A DNA stretch of 64,000 bases from Bacillota bacterium (GTDB taxonomy: Bacteria > Bacillota > Clostridia > Lachnospirales > Lachnospiraceae), in contig JAEZMV010000014.1 in NCBI GenBank assembly GCA_023414875.1, positions 19,964 through 83,963 of the forward strand, in the 5' to 3' direction. The notes below the pieces were generated by a model that saw only the letters and a list, made by a program, of their open reading frames with translations, searched no databases and was not told where the DNA came from. Made by a program: the position numbers and the translations under genes. The stretch's first letter is position 1; the number at the start of each line of letters is the position of its first letter. Of the stretch, positions 1 to 8,249 are shown in pieces.

Positions 1-681
1 CGCCCTGTCGCAAATGGATGAGATCACTCCGAGATCATGAGAAACTAGTATGATTGCTGTATTATGCATTTGATTTATCTTTTTTAATAACATTAAAATC
101 TTCTTTTGTATCGTTACATCGAGCGCTGTCGTAGGCTCATCCGCAATCAAAAGCTTAGGACCTGCAATCATCGCTAAAGCAACCATAGCTCTCTGACGCA
201 TACCACCGGATAATTGATGAGGATATTTATAATAGATATCTTCGGCCTCCTCCAGACCGACTTCCTTCATTATTTCAATTGTTCTGATCCTGTATTCTGC
301 GGTGCTACATTTTTCATGCAGGCGAAGCATCTCTTCTACCTGAACTCCGATTGTCAAAACCGGATTAAAGGAGGTCATAGGCTCTTGAAAAATCATAGCC
401 ATCTGAGTTCCTTTTAATTTTCGTTTTTCTTCATCCGATAAGAATAAGATTTCTCGATCGTCGTATAATATTTTTCCATCTATTATAGTAGCATCCTTTG
501 GAAGTAAACCCATAACAGCCAAAACAGACATGGTCTTACCGGAGCCGGATTCTCCGACAATTCCAAGGATTTCCCCTTCCTCTACAGTGAAAGAAACATG
601 ATTAAGAACCGGTGTACCAATCTCATTATCCAAGAACCCAATTGTCAGATCTTCGATTTGTAATAAGGGGTTATGCTTCAT
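1..681 (-). CDS. Oligopeptide/dipeptide ABC transporter ATP-binding protein (partial, 3' end off window)
   Basis: This is the N-terminal 227 codons of an ATPase that powers oligopeptide or dipeptide import at the cytoplasmic face of the membrane. The translation from ATG at 681 shows Walker A GESGSGKT (residues 43-50), a Q-loop (IFQEP), the ABC signature LSGGM (157-161), Walker B LLIADEP and a switch histidine in SHD (about 215). This is the normal order for a DppD/OppD protein, which is usually about 320-340 aa, so roughly a third lies beyond the left edge. The start overlaps the end of the upstream permease by 11 bp, so translation is probably coupled. The substrate cannot be told from the sequence. 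Confidence 0.95.
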   Translation of the reverse strand, partial: MKHNPLLQIEDLTIGFLDNEIGTPVLNHVSFTVEEGEILGIVGESGSGKTMSVLAVMGLLPKDATIIDGKILYDDREILFLSDEEKRKLKGTQMAMIFQEPMTSFNPVLTIGVQVEEMLRLHEKCSTAEYRIRTIEIMKEVGLEEAEDIYYKYPHQLSGGMRQRAMVALAMIAGPKLLIADEPTTALDVTIQKKILMLLKKINQMHNTAIILVSHDLGVISSICDRA

Positions 682-1477
682 GAGCTACACCTCCGCTGAT
701 CAGACTGATGCCCAGTACGGTAAAAACGATTGTAAGCCCCGGAGCTATCGCATACCAGGGAGCATTGAGCAGATAGGTTTGTGCCTCTGAAAGCATACGC
801 CCAAGACTTGCATGAGGAGGCTGAACCCCAAGTCCAAGATAACTCATTCCTGCCTCCGCCAGTACTGCATTATTGATTGCTATTAAAAGGGAGGGTAGCA
901 TGATCTGTTTTGTATTCGGCAGAATATGAATAAAAATAATCCTAAGATTCCCTGCCCCGATCAGCTTTGCATTCTTAACAAAATCCATTTCTTTTAAAAT
1001 AATGTACTCACTTCTTATAATACGGGCAAAACTAGGAGTAAAGATTATTCCAAGGGCCAGTATAATATTATAGGTTCCCTTCCCAAATATACTAACAAAA
1101 ACTAGTGCCAGTAAAATACTGGGAAATGACGTGAGTCCGTCATTAATTCGCATTAATATCTCATCTACCCAGCCTCCAAAATACCCGGTAAAGGCTCCGA
1201 TTATTGTTCCTAGTGTCGCTCCGATTGTAACGGTGATAACGGCAATCAGGAAGGTGGTACCGGCACCCTTCATGACGCGACTCAGGATGTCCCTTCCAAA
1301 ATTATCCGTACCAAACGGATGGGAAAACGTAGGGCCGGTATTTTTTAAAGTAGCACTCATAGCATCTGGATCGTAGGGAGTATGTATCATGCCGATTAGA
1401 ACAAATAGGATCATAATGCAGGTTATGATGCTGCCTAATATAAAATTAATATTGTATTTCCTTTTTCCAGCTTTCAT
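671..1477 (-). CDS. Oligopeptide/dipeptide ABC transporter permease, DppC/OppC type
   Basis: Second membrane subunit of the peptide importer, 268 aa. It has an N-terminal transmembrane segment (residues about 13-32), then PHPFGTDNFGRDILSR-like sequence typical of the DppC/OppC N-terminal region, and several further hydrophobic helices. The EAA loop that contacts the ATPase lies near GAGNLRIIFIHILPN. An AAAGGAG ribosome site precedes the ATG. It lies third in a minus-strand operon (binding protein, DppB, DppC, ATPase) and overlaps the ATPase start. At 268 aa it is slightly shorter than typical DppC (about 280-300), with a short C-terminus. Confidence 0.93.
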   Translation of the reverse strand: MKAGKRKYNINFILGSIITCIMILFVLIGMIHTPYDPDAMSATLKNTGPTFSHPFGTDNFGRDILSRVMKGAGTTFLIAVITVTIGATLGTIIGAFTGYFGGWVDEILMRINDGLTSFPSILLALVFVSIFGKGTYNIILALGIIFTPSFARIIRSEYIILKEMDFVKNAKLIGAGNLRIIFIHILPNTKQIMLPSLLIAINNAVLAEAGMSYLGLGVQPPHASLGRMLSEAQTYLLNAPWYAIAPGLTIVFTVLGISLISGGVAHEA

Positions 1478-1587
1478 ACGGCTCCTTTATCTTAATCCTT
1501 CATAGCTTTTTATTGCAGCTTTACATGATGCCACTTCTTACTTTTGAAAAATTATACCAGGTATGCTTACACACCTTGGTTATTTCC

Positions 1588-2535
1588 TCAGCTTGTCTTA
1601 AGCTTAACTCGTGGATCAATCCACTGGTATAATATATCAACGATACCATTAATCACTACTACAACAGCTGCTATATATAAAACAATTGCCTGTACCACAT
1701 TATAATCTCTTGTCGATATGGCAACCAATAATAATCTTCCTAAACCAGGCAGGTTAAAAACCTGCTCAATCATAATGGCACCCGCCAGGATATCAGCCAA
1801 CATCATAGCCAGAAAGGTTACCACAGGTATGAGTGCATTTTTTAATACATGGCGGTATAAGATATCATTTTCCTTCATACCTTTGCTTCTAACTGTTCTG
1901 ACATAATCCAAATTCATCTGACGAAGGATGGAGCTGCGAAGAAACTTTACCATCATTGCTATCTTCGGTATTGCGATAGCGATCGCCGGGAATATCATAA
2001 ATTTAAAAAACGAGAGAAAGCTTTCCTTCGGGCTGACATAACCTCCGGGTATAAACCATTCTAATATAACGCCAAAAATCAGGGAAATTATCATTCCCAG
2101 AAAAAATGCGGGAACAGACATACCTAACTGAGTAAATAAAGTAATGCTCCGATCCCCGAATCTGCCCTTTTGCTTCGCCGCAATAACGCCTATCGGCAAA
2201 GATATAAATAGTATTAATGCAAAAGATATGATCGCCAGCCATATCGTTACCGGCAGACGACCTCCGATTAATTCACTCACTGGCATCTTATATTGAACTG
2301 AGGCTCCAAAATCACCGGATAAGGCCTTCGTAACCCATGTCGCATATCGTTCCGGGAGGCTTTTATTCAGTCCCAGCTCTTCCCGGTAAGCTTCGATCTC
2401 TTCTTCGGTTGCATCCATACCCCTCGCTGCTGTAGCTGGATCACCGGGTATTATAACAAAGGCGGTGAAGGTAAAAAGTGATACCAACAAAAGAGTTACA
2501 ATGAGAGTAAATATTTTTTTTAATATATATTTCAT
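1588..2535 (-). CDS. Oligopeptide/dipeptide ABC transporter permease, DppB/OppB type
   Basis: First membrane subunit of the peptide importer, 315 aa, the usual length for DppB. It starts with a transmembrane helix (residues 8-29), followed by the periplasmic/extracellular IPGDPA motif that marks the family, then five more hydrophobic segments. The EAA loop is near RTVRSKGMKENDILYRHVLKN. AGGAGGTG precedes the ATG. A 110-bp gap separates it from the next permease and 135 bp from the binding-protein gene. The four genes are in one direction and probably form one transcription unit. Confidence 0.95.
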   Translation of the reverse strand: MKYILKKIFTLIVTLLLVSLFTFTAFVIIPGDPATAARGMDATEEEIEAYREELGLNKSLPERYATWVTKALSGDFGASVQYKMPVSELIGGRLPVTIWLAIISFALILFISLPIGVIAAKQKGRFGDRSITLFTQLGMSVPAFFLGMIISLIFGVILEWFIPGGYVSPKESFLSFFKFMIFPAIAIAIPKIAMMVKFLRSSILRQMNLDYVRTVRSKGMKENDILYRHVLKNALIPVVTFLAMMLADILAGAIMIEQVFNLPGLGRLLLVAISTRDYNVVQAIVLYIAAVVVVINGIVDILYQWIDPRVKLKTS

Positions 2536-2670
2536 TCTACCTTCACCTCCTAAACTTATTATGTTGTATTTTTGTTTTGTACTTTTTCTTTCTAATTTCT
2601 TTTATTTCACTTTTATATTTATCTAATTCTGTTCCATTATTACAAATACCTTATGAAACTGAGTAAATAC

Positions 2671-4251
2671 CTATTTCTTAAGATAATATACCAGCGACAT
2701 ATCCTGAACATAGATTGGATAATAGGTATAACCTCCAAGTTCTTCATTTACTGCAGTCATCTGGTAAGGGTCCTGAATATATACAGCTACCGCATCATTA
2801 GTCAGTAAGGTCTGCATCTTCTTATAAAGTGAAATCTTCTCCTCCTCTACCGTCGTTTTTTCAGCCTCTTTATAGATACTGTCAAATTCTTCATTATAAT
2901 AATTCATGAAGTTATTACCGGCATCCGACTGAAAACGCTCCAGTGCCTTTCTGGGGGACAATTCAGCTGCCAGTCCAGAGAGAGTCGCCTGGTAATCACG
3001 AGCCTTATAGACATCGGACAACCAGCTAGCCCATTCAATCATTTGTATCTCAGCATTAAACCCGCTTTGCTTTAGCTGTTCCACAACAATTTGGGCTGTA
3101 TCCACATGATATTGATAATTGGAGGGTACTGTAATGACGAAGCTTACACCGTCCGGATACCCCGCTTCTACTAGCAGCTCCTTAGCTTTTTGAGGATCAA
3201 ACGAATAGATGTCCACCAGTTCTGATGCATAATACTTTTTAAACCCGGGGAACATATTAGTCCCAATTACATCTCCGCGACCTCCTGCTACCATATCAAT
3301 CACTGCTTGACGATCTACTGCATAACATAAAGCTTGGCGAACAAGCTTATTGTCAAACGGAGCCTTGGTATTGTTTAAAAACATTCCTTGAATCAGGTTC
3401 ATGCTTCCTGACTGTAAACGAAAGCCGTTAGGCAGCTGACTAGCCTGAGCATCCGTAATGTAAGGCAGAATATCAATGGTTCCGGCACTTAGCTCCATGA
3501 AAGCCGCATCAGTATTCGCAGCCATTTTAAAGGTTACCTCCTCAAGATAAGGAACCCCCTGAAGATAATAATCCTCATTTTTCACCATAACAATACTCTC
3601 AAGTGGTGAATAAGATACAAACTTAAAGGGACCTGTACCTACCGGCTTGGTATCCAGTTCTGCATAGTTCGCCGGAACGATAGCCAAAGTAAAATAAGGC
3701 ATTAGCTCTGTATCTGCCTGACTCAGACGAACCTCAACCGTCTTCTCATTAAGAATATTCACCTCAGAAATAACAGAAAGCACCGATTCCACTGAAACGG
3801 ATGCATCATCTGTTTCAAGCAAGCCGGCGCTTCGTTTTATCGAATATACGATATCCTCTGCTGTAACAGCTTCTCCATTATGAAATTTCACTCCATCTCT
3901 CAAGGTAAAGGTATAAACCATACCATCCGTTGAAATTTCATAATTTTCTGCTACAGCCGGAACTAAATCTCCATCCTTATTAAGCTTTACTAAGCCCTCA
4001 AAAATGTTGAATAAAACCTCTTTAGTTCCTGCCGCAATTGCTTTGTGTGGGTCAAGACTATCTAAATCCTGGGTTATTCCTATTGTTACCGAACCACCAT
4101 AGCTGGGTTCTCCAGTGGTTTGTTCAGTCGAAGATTGATTTTCATCTGCAGGAGTTTTCTCTTGACCGGTATTTTTCTTATCGCCACTACATCCGTAGAG
4201 TGCAATAGATAATACCGTAATTAATAGTAAGATTTTTGTTCTTTTCAACAT
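2671..4251 (-). CDS. Peptide-binding lipoprotein, solute-binding family 5
   Basis: Extracellular peptide receptor of the ABC importer, 526 aa, SBP_bac_5 family. The lipobox LYGC places the lipidated cysteine at residue 21, after a Lys/Arg-containing n-region and a hydrophobic stretch. A short Gln/Thr/Glu-rich linker precedes the binding fold, which begins near YGGSVTIGITQDLDSLDPH. I chose ATG at 4251 because GAGGAG lies 6-8 bases upstream and the signal peptide starts cleanly there; an in-frame start at 4284 would add 11 residues before the signal. Being first in the operon suggests it is the most abundant product. The ligand could be a peptide, nickel or another small molecule; peptide is most likely. 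Confidence 0.95.
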   Translation of the reverse strand: MLKRTKILLLITVLSIALYGCSGDKKNTGQEKTPADENQSSTEQTTGEPSYGGSVTIGITQDLDSLDPHKAIAAGTKEVLFNIFEGLVKLNKDGDLVPAVAENYEISTDGMVYTFTLRDGVKFHNGEAVTAEDIVYSIKRSAGLLETDDASVSVESVLSVISEVNILNEKTVEVRLSQADTELMPYFTLAIVPANYAELDTKPVGTGPFKFVSYSPLESIVMVKNEDYYLQGVPYLEEVTFKMAANTDAAFMELSAGTIDILPYITDAQASQLPNGFRLQSGSMNLIQGMFLNNTKAPFDNKLVRQALCYAVDRQAVIDMVAGGRGDVIGTNMFPGFKKYYASELVDIYSFDPQKAKELLVEAGYPDGVSFVITVPSNYQYHVDTAQIVVEQLKQSGFNAEIQMIEWASWLSDVYKARDYQATLSGLAAELSPRKALERFQSDAGNNFMNYYNEEFDSIYKEAEKTTVEEEKISLYKKMQTLLTNDAVAVYIQDPYQMTAVNEELGGYTYYPIYVQDMSLVYYLKK

Positions 4252-4386
4252 AATTTCACTCCTCACTAATGAATTCACTCTCATTATTCAATTGTATCTT
4301 GTATCTTATAATATTTTTTCCAAAAATGCAAGATATAATATGCTATGTGTTTTGCACTTATATTCGTTTTTAATTCACTACTTTAT

Positions 4387-4658
4387 GATTAGAGTGTCAA
4401 AAGGTCACCTAAATTATACCCTTCGTAAATTTGCACAATAATGTTCTTAAATAAGTGATGCAATAACTCATTCATTCGCAACACGCTCTCGCTTGGATGA
4501 AGTACGTAGTGGTACATAAGGTCCTAAAATACAGGACCTAAGTACCAACGACTTCATACAGTTGCTCATCGAATAAGCTACTGCATCACCTTAATCAAGT
4601 TTAATAATGTGCAAATTAACGAAGCCATGTTGATAGTAGACCTTTTGACACCCTAACC
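4387..4658. mobile_element. MITE-like palindromic element with 9-bp target duplication
   Basis: A 272-bp non-coding element that is nearly one imperfect palindrome. The ends are GATTAGAGTGTCAAAAGGTC on the plus strand and GGTTAGGGTGTCAAAAGGTC on the minus strand, differing at two positions. The arms continue to pair inward (TTCGTNAATTTGCACA, GTGATGCA, ATGAAGT, AGGTCCT) to a central loop at about 4526-4532. The 9-mer CTACTTTAT lies directly outside both ends (4378-4386 and 4659-4667), as expected for a target-site duplication. No open reading frame is present, so it would need a transposase elsewhere. I do not assign a transposon family. It separates the peptide importer from the AraC-type regulator. 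Confidence 0.8.
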
Positions 4659-4849
4659 CTACTTTATTGAATTTGGCTACTTGTACTTGTCAGCTACTTT
4701 CTCTTATTATGGCCAAATTACAGTTTCGTAATACACTCATGAAGCTGTATATATGGGATTAATAGGTGTTATAAAAATAAGAATCGTAAAAATTTATTTA
4801 CTCCTTTATGATTTTATACCATAATTATCATAAACTTTTATCCACTATG

Positions 4850-4891
4850 AAAAGAGGCTCCTGTCATATAAATTCTAAACAAAAGCCTCAA
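4850..4891 (-). terminator. Probable intrinsic terminator after the AraC-type gene
   Basis: Read on the minus strand, GAGGCTTTTG and CAGGAGCCTC can pair around an AT-rich loop and are followed by TTTTC. It lies 25 bases beyond the stop of the AraC/GyrI gene. The stem is short with a large loop, so confidence is moderate. Confidence 0.5.
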
Positions 4892-4915
4892 GAACACAAC
4901 TTTCTACCTTCTAAA

Positions 4916-5824
4916 TTATTGTAGATTAGCCCGTTTTATGGGAATATAAATATCCATCATTATCTTACTATTCTCCCAGGTATGACATCTCTCATCATAA
5001 TATTCAAAGTCCACCTTGGTCTCATCAATTTCATATCCCGAGACTGGAAACCACTCCTCCAGAATATACTTCCACGTTCCTTGTATGGAGTCCACAAACT
5101 CATGCTCGTTTACTGGGGGAGTCGTAAATACTGCATAGGTTGCTTGCGGCACAGTAAATTGATACATATCATTTTCGGCCTTGTCAAAATCCTCGACTCC
5201 GACCGCAAGTATATACGAAAATTCATCTGTTTCCATATCAGGATGAAGACAAATACAATATTCTCCATGCTTTTTGGGATTAAGTTTCGTATATAGCTTC
5301 GTTTCAGTTTCTCCGCTTCCAAGACCTCTTTCTTCCCAAAAGGCTGGAACATCCCGTGTATAGGACTTATTTTTTAACGTTGATTTAAATTCATAGCCCA
5401 CTACTCGAAAAGCCTCTCTCTCAATTATAATAGGTTGCATAACTACACCTCCGATTTTATTCTTTCTTAATTTTGTTAGATATACTTTCTGCGGAACACC
5501 GCCTATCGCATGAATGCGATACACCTTAGGCGGATATCCAAAATGCTTTTTAAACGCTTTTGTAAACCCCGCATGCGTATCAAAACCATATTGCATCGCA
5601 ATATCAATGATTTTATCACCTCTTCCAAGCTCATATAACGCGTGATACAGCTTTCTTCTTGTCACATATTCCATTACTGTCATTCCTGTAAAGCTAAAGA
5701 ATACCCTGTAGTAATGGTAGGTTGAAAAGCCGGCAAGCTGTGCCAATTGTTCTACTGTAAATTTCTCTGTGATATGCTCATCAATATAATCTATAGTTTT
5801 TTGTATTTGCACTATATAGTCCAT
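4916..5824 (-). CDS. AraC-family regulator with GyrI-like effector domain
   Basis: DNA-binding transcription factor of 302 aa. Residues about 1-105 form the double helix-turn-helix of AraC proteins (FTVEQLAQLAGFSTYHYYRVF, then IDIAMQYGFDTHAGFTKAFK). Residues about 130-300 resemble the GyrI-like/effector-binding domain (PF06445) of Rob- and BltR-type regulators that bind hydrophobic ligands. I chose ATG at 5824 because AGGAGG ends 5 bases before it; the GTG at 5830 overlaps that site. The gene stands alone between the MITE and a terminator, so its targets are not obvious; multidrug or envelope stress control is an inference from the domain pair. Confidence 0.9.
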   Translation of the reverse strand: MDYIVQIQKTIDYIDEHITEKFTVEQLAQLAGFSTYHYYRVFFSFTGMTVMEYVTRRKLYHALYELGRGDKIIDIAMQYGFDTHAGFTKAFKKHFGYPPKVYRIHAIGGVPQKVYLTKLRKNKIGGVVMQPIIIEREAFRVVGYEFKSTLKNKSYTRDVPAFWEERGLGSGETETKLYTKLNPKKHGEYCICLHPDMETDEFSYILAVGVEDFDKAENDMYQFTVPQATYAVFTTPPVNEHEFVDSIQGTWKYILEEWFPVSGYEIDETKVDFEYYDERCHTWENSKIMMDIYIPIKRANLQ

Positions 5825-5995
5825 AAACACCTCCTATTCTCCCGTACGGTAATTAGATTTTATCAGGAATACATAAACTTTTCTTTTCCTAAAATGTCAA
5901 GTATCAGATAAGACAAGAAAGTCTTAGAACAGAAAATGTACAGAATACACCGACTGGCGTGGTCCAGCTTCGCTGGACACACGGCGCACTGCAAG

Positions 5996-6028
5996 AAAAA
6001 CCACAAGAAATCCTTCTTGTGGTTTTGA
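5996..6028 (-). terminator. Intrinsic terminator of the CPBP gene pair
   Basis: The arms AAAACCACAAGAA and TTCTTGTGGTTTT pair perfectly around a 4-base loop and run into TCTT on the minus strand, 65 bases after the stop of the downstream CPBP gene. The symmetric A/T flanks could let it act in both directions. Confidence 0.8.
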
Positions 6029-6092
6029 AAATTTCAAATCTATGAAATCAAAGTCTTATAATTTGCTATTAGATAATCTACATTATTAATTC

Positions 6093-6935
6093 TCAGACTT
6101 TTTTGAGGGGTACTCTCTCTGACAATCTGATCAGGTATATCGCAGCCGCCATTACAATACCTCCGGCTAGAGTTATGGCCAGGATACTTATATATCTTGA
6201 CAATAATAAAACCAAAAGTGCACTTGAATTAATTATTATATGTAACAAGATTGGGGCTATGATGGATCTATATTTATAGTAAATGAAGCCCAACAAAAAG
6301 CCGATTAACACTGCATAAATCCCTTGTACAAGGTTCCAATGATAAATGCCGAATAATATTGCCTGCATGATATTGGCACCTAAAAACGTGATTACTCGAT
6401 TCGTTCTATGCAGAATAACACCTCTAAAAATTAGTTCCTCCGTAATCGGAGCTACTAGTCCAATTAGTAGAAATACCACAATTTCATTCCCGCCGGTTAA
6501 ATTCTCAACCACTTCAGAATAGTCAGTAAAGGCTTTGATAAAATAATGCTGTAGATAACTCATCATTCCGCTTAAGAAAAGCTGACAACTGATCCCCAAC
6601 ATAATAAAAAGGATAATATTCATGGTGGATAAAATATTGCTTAAGCTTCCTCTGACTTCTCCTTGGATTTCCTTCCGATACCAGAAGAAGAAAACAATTC
6701 CGCAAGCAGCCACAGCTACTACTGACACAGTATAAAGAAGCTCTCTTGATATTATCTTCTCGATAACGCTATTTATCTCTTCCGAAGATTCACTCCCTCC
6801 AGAAGCATCAAATCCAACTTGCAACCCAATTAAAATCCCATAAATGAAATTGAAACTAAAAATAATAATATATTGTATCGCTTCTGCTGCAAAGAAGGGC
6901 ATAATACCGTTAAAAAAGCTTAGTAGTTTTTTCAT
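6093..6935 (-). CDS. CPBP-family intramembrane metalloprotease (copy 2)
   Basis: Polytopic membrane protein of 280 aa from the CPBP/Abi (Rce1-like) family, PF02517. The catalytic motifs are complete: EE at 166-167 with R171 (EELIFRG), H199 in FGIYHW, and H232 with N236 in LLHIIIN. About seven to eight hydrophobic segments are visible. AAAGGATG precedes the ATG. It begins 13 bp after its paralogue, with which it shares length, topology and all motifs, so the two look like a tandem duplication. Family members process prenylated or signal peptides, or protect against self-made bacteriocins; no bacteriocin gene is seen nearby, so the substrate is unknown. Confidence 0.9.
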   Translation of the reverse strand: MKKLLSFFNGIMPFFAAEAIQYIIIFSFNFIYGILIGLQVGFDASGGSESSEEINSVIEKIISRELLYTVSVVAVAACGIVFFFWYRKEIQGEVRGSLSNILSTMNIILFIMLGISCQLFLSGMMSYLQHYFIKAFTDYSEVVENLTGGNEIVVFLLIGLVAPITEELIFRGVILHRTNRVITFLGANIMQAILFGIYHWNLVQGIYAVLIGFLLGFIYYKYRSIIAPILLHIIINSSALLVLLLSRYISILAITLAGGIVMAAAIYLIRLSERVPLKKV

Positions 6936-6948
6936 AATCTTACATCCT

Positions 6949-7806
6949 TTACTCTATTATGGCAGCCTTGCTGTCTGCTGTTGTTTTCTTTACCCAAATA
7001 AGTCCAATCGTTACAATAACTGCTCCTGCTACCATATCAATATATATCCAGACTCCCTTTGTCGGAATAATTGCCACATAATTATACGCATTAAAAAACA
7101 TATGAAGAAGGATGGAGATTACGATTGAATGATATCGATATGCCACAAAACCTAACACAAGTCCAACTCCAAAGGCATAAACTCCCTGAACAAAATTCAA
7201 ATGAAATATTCCAAATAATAATGCCTGTGCGATATTCGCAGCAAGAAAAGGAGCAAAACGAAGAGCTTTCTTTAGTATCACACCACGGAAAATAAGCTCC
7301 TCAGAAATCGGTGCCAAAATAACCGTACTAATAAAAACCAGAATCTGATTTCCTAATAATAATTCATCGATTAACTCATTGTAATCCTGCGACAGCTTCT
7401 CAAAATATGGCAACACAAGTTCCATAAAAGCACTGATAACTAACTGACAGCCTATACTTATTAATAGAAGTATTATAATATTCTTAGCCGTAAAACGTTT
7501 TATTTTCGTCACGTAAGCCTTGCCCGCTACCCTCCGATACCAAAAATAGAAGAATATCGCCCAGACAAGCGGACCTATATAAATAACCGTTTCCAAATAA
7601 GCATCCGGAACATCCGGAATATGAGAAAGTAGAAAGCTGATATCCACCTCTCCTATCCTGTTCGATAACCTCCCAAAAGCATAGAAGGATATAAAGCTTT
7701 GATAGTATACTAAAATACTTAATAATGAAGTGATAAAGAGTAGCCCGATTGCGATTAAAGCCGGTAATAGTAAAGACAAATACTGTAATACTTTTCTCAT
7801 TTTCAT
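6949..7806 (-). CDS. CPBP-family intramembrane metalloprotease (copy 1)
   Basis: Membrane protein of 285 aa, paralogous to the gene that follows it. The motifs are EE at 169-170 with R174, H202 in FGIFHL, and H235 with N239 in LLHMFFN, so the active site appears intact. The middle segment (ILFGNQILVF-like region, then APISEELIFRG) closely parallels the second copy. The start at 7806 has AAAGGAT just upstream; ATG at 7800 is an alternative. The two genes likely form a bicistronic unit ending at the hairpin near 6010. Loss of sequence identity outside the motif half suggests an old duplication. Confidence 0.9.
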   Translation of the reverse strand: MKMRKVLQYLSLLLPALIAIGLLFITSLLSILVYYQSFISFYAFGRLSNRIGEVDISFLLSHIPDVPDAYLETVIYIGPLVWAIFFYFWYRRVAGKAYVTKIKRFTAKNIIILLLISIGCQLVISAFMELVLPYFEKLSQDYNELIDELLLGNQILVFISTVILAPISEELIFRGVILKKALRFAPFLAANIAQALLFGIFHLNFVQGVYAFGVGLVLGFVAYRYHSIVISILLHMFFNAYNYVAIIPTKGVWIYIDMVAGAVIVTIGLIWVKKTTADSKAAIIE

Positions 7807-7932
7807 CTATCCTTTTCGCAACATATTACACTGGTTCTTATTAATCTTCTACACCTCTGGTATAAATATTCCTTCAGCTAATAGACTTTAGTATATTTAT
7901 ATCACTTTTTTTAACAAAATACAATATACCGC

Positions 7933-8004
7933 TTTCCAGAATGGTTGTTGCACTGCTTTTCAGAACGACTGTTATACTACTTTTCAGAACGACTGTTATA
8001 CTAC
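7933..8004. repeat. Three tandem copies of a 24-bp unit
   Basis: Copies at 7933-7956, 7957-7980 and 7981-8004. The last two are identical (TTTTCAGAACGACTGTTATA, then CTAC); the first is diverged (TTTCCAGAATGGTTGTTGCA, then CTGC). The array abuts the U-tract of the structured RNA candidate and lies in the upstream region of the CPBP genes. It has no coding content. Confidence 0.85.
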
Positions 8005-8187
8005 AAAAAAATGAGCTGTTGTAATTTACTTTTAAGAATAAGAGCATAACACCTTTACTGATTAGACATACCTGCTCTTTAAATTAGTTAGTGCCAAGCT
8101 TACTCGAACACTTGGCATTAACTTTTGCATGAGAATTATGATTATCAATAAATCTCATTATTCTTATTGTATTTTACAACAGCTCAT
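8005..8187 (-). ncRNA. Candidate structured RNA, cloverleaf-like, ending in a U-tract
   Basis: Read on the minus strand, a perfect 14-bp closing stem (ATGAGCTGTTGTAA at 8174-8187 with TTACAACAGCTCAT at 8011-8024) is followed directly by seven Ts. A second closing helix pairs TTATTCTTA at 8158-8166 with TAAGAATAA at 8033-8041. Inside are three hairpins: 8130-8157 (TGAGA/TCTCA), 8086-8123 (AGTTA-TGCCAAG with CTTGGCA-TAACT) and 8040-8079 (AAGAGCA/TGCTCTT). The last shares two bases with the second helix. It starts about 60 bases after the cellobiose phosphorylase stop, so it may be that mRNA's 3' UTR and terminator, or an independent RNA. I do not recognise it as 6S, tmRNA, RNase P or a known riboswitch. 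Confidence 0.5.
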
Positions 8188-8249
8188 TCATGTTTCCAAT
8201 ATCAAGTCAAATATCAATCTTCGGTTCCGTACCTGACCCGATTATATTT

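Noticed and set aside
214..417. Short plus-strand frame over the ABC ATPase
   Set aside because: It lies antisense to a well-supported ATPase with all motifs and has no ribosome site.
8005..8187. 6S RNA
   Set aside because: Length fits, but the fold is a multi-branched junction with three hairpins and not the long single hairpin with a central bubble.
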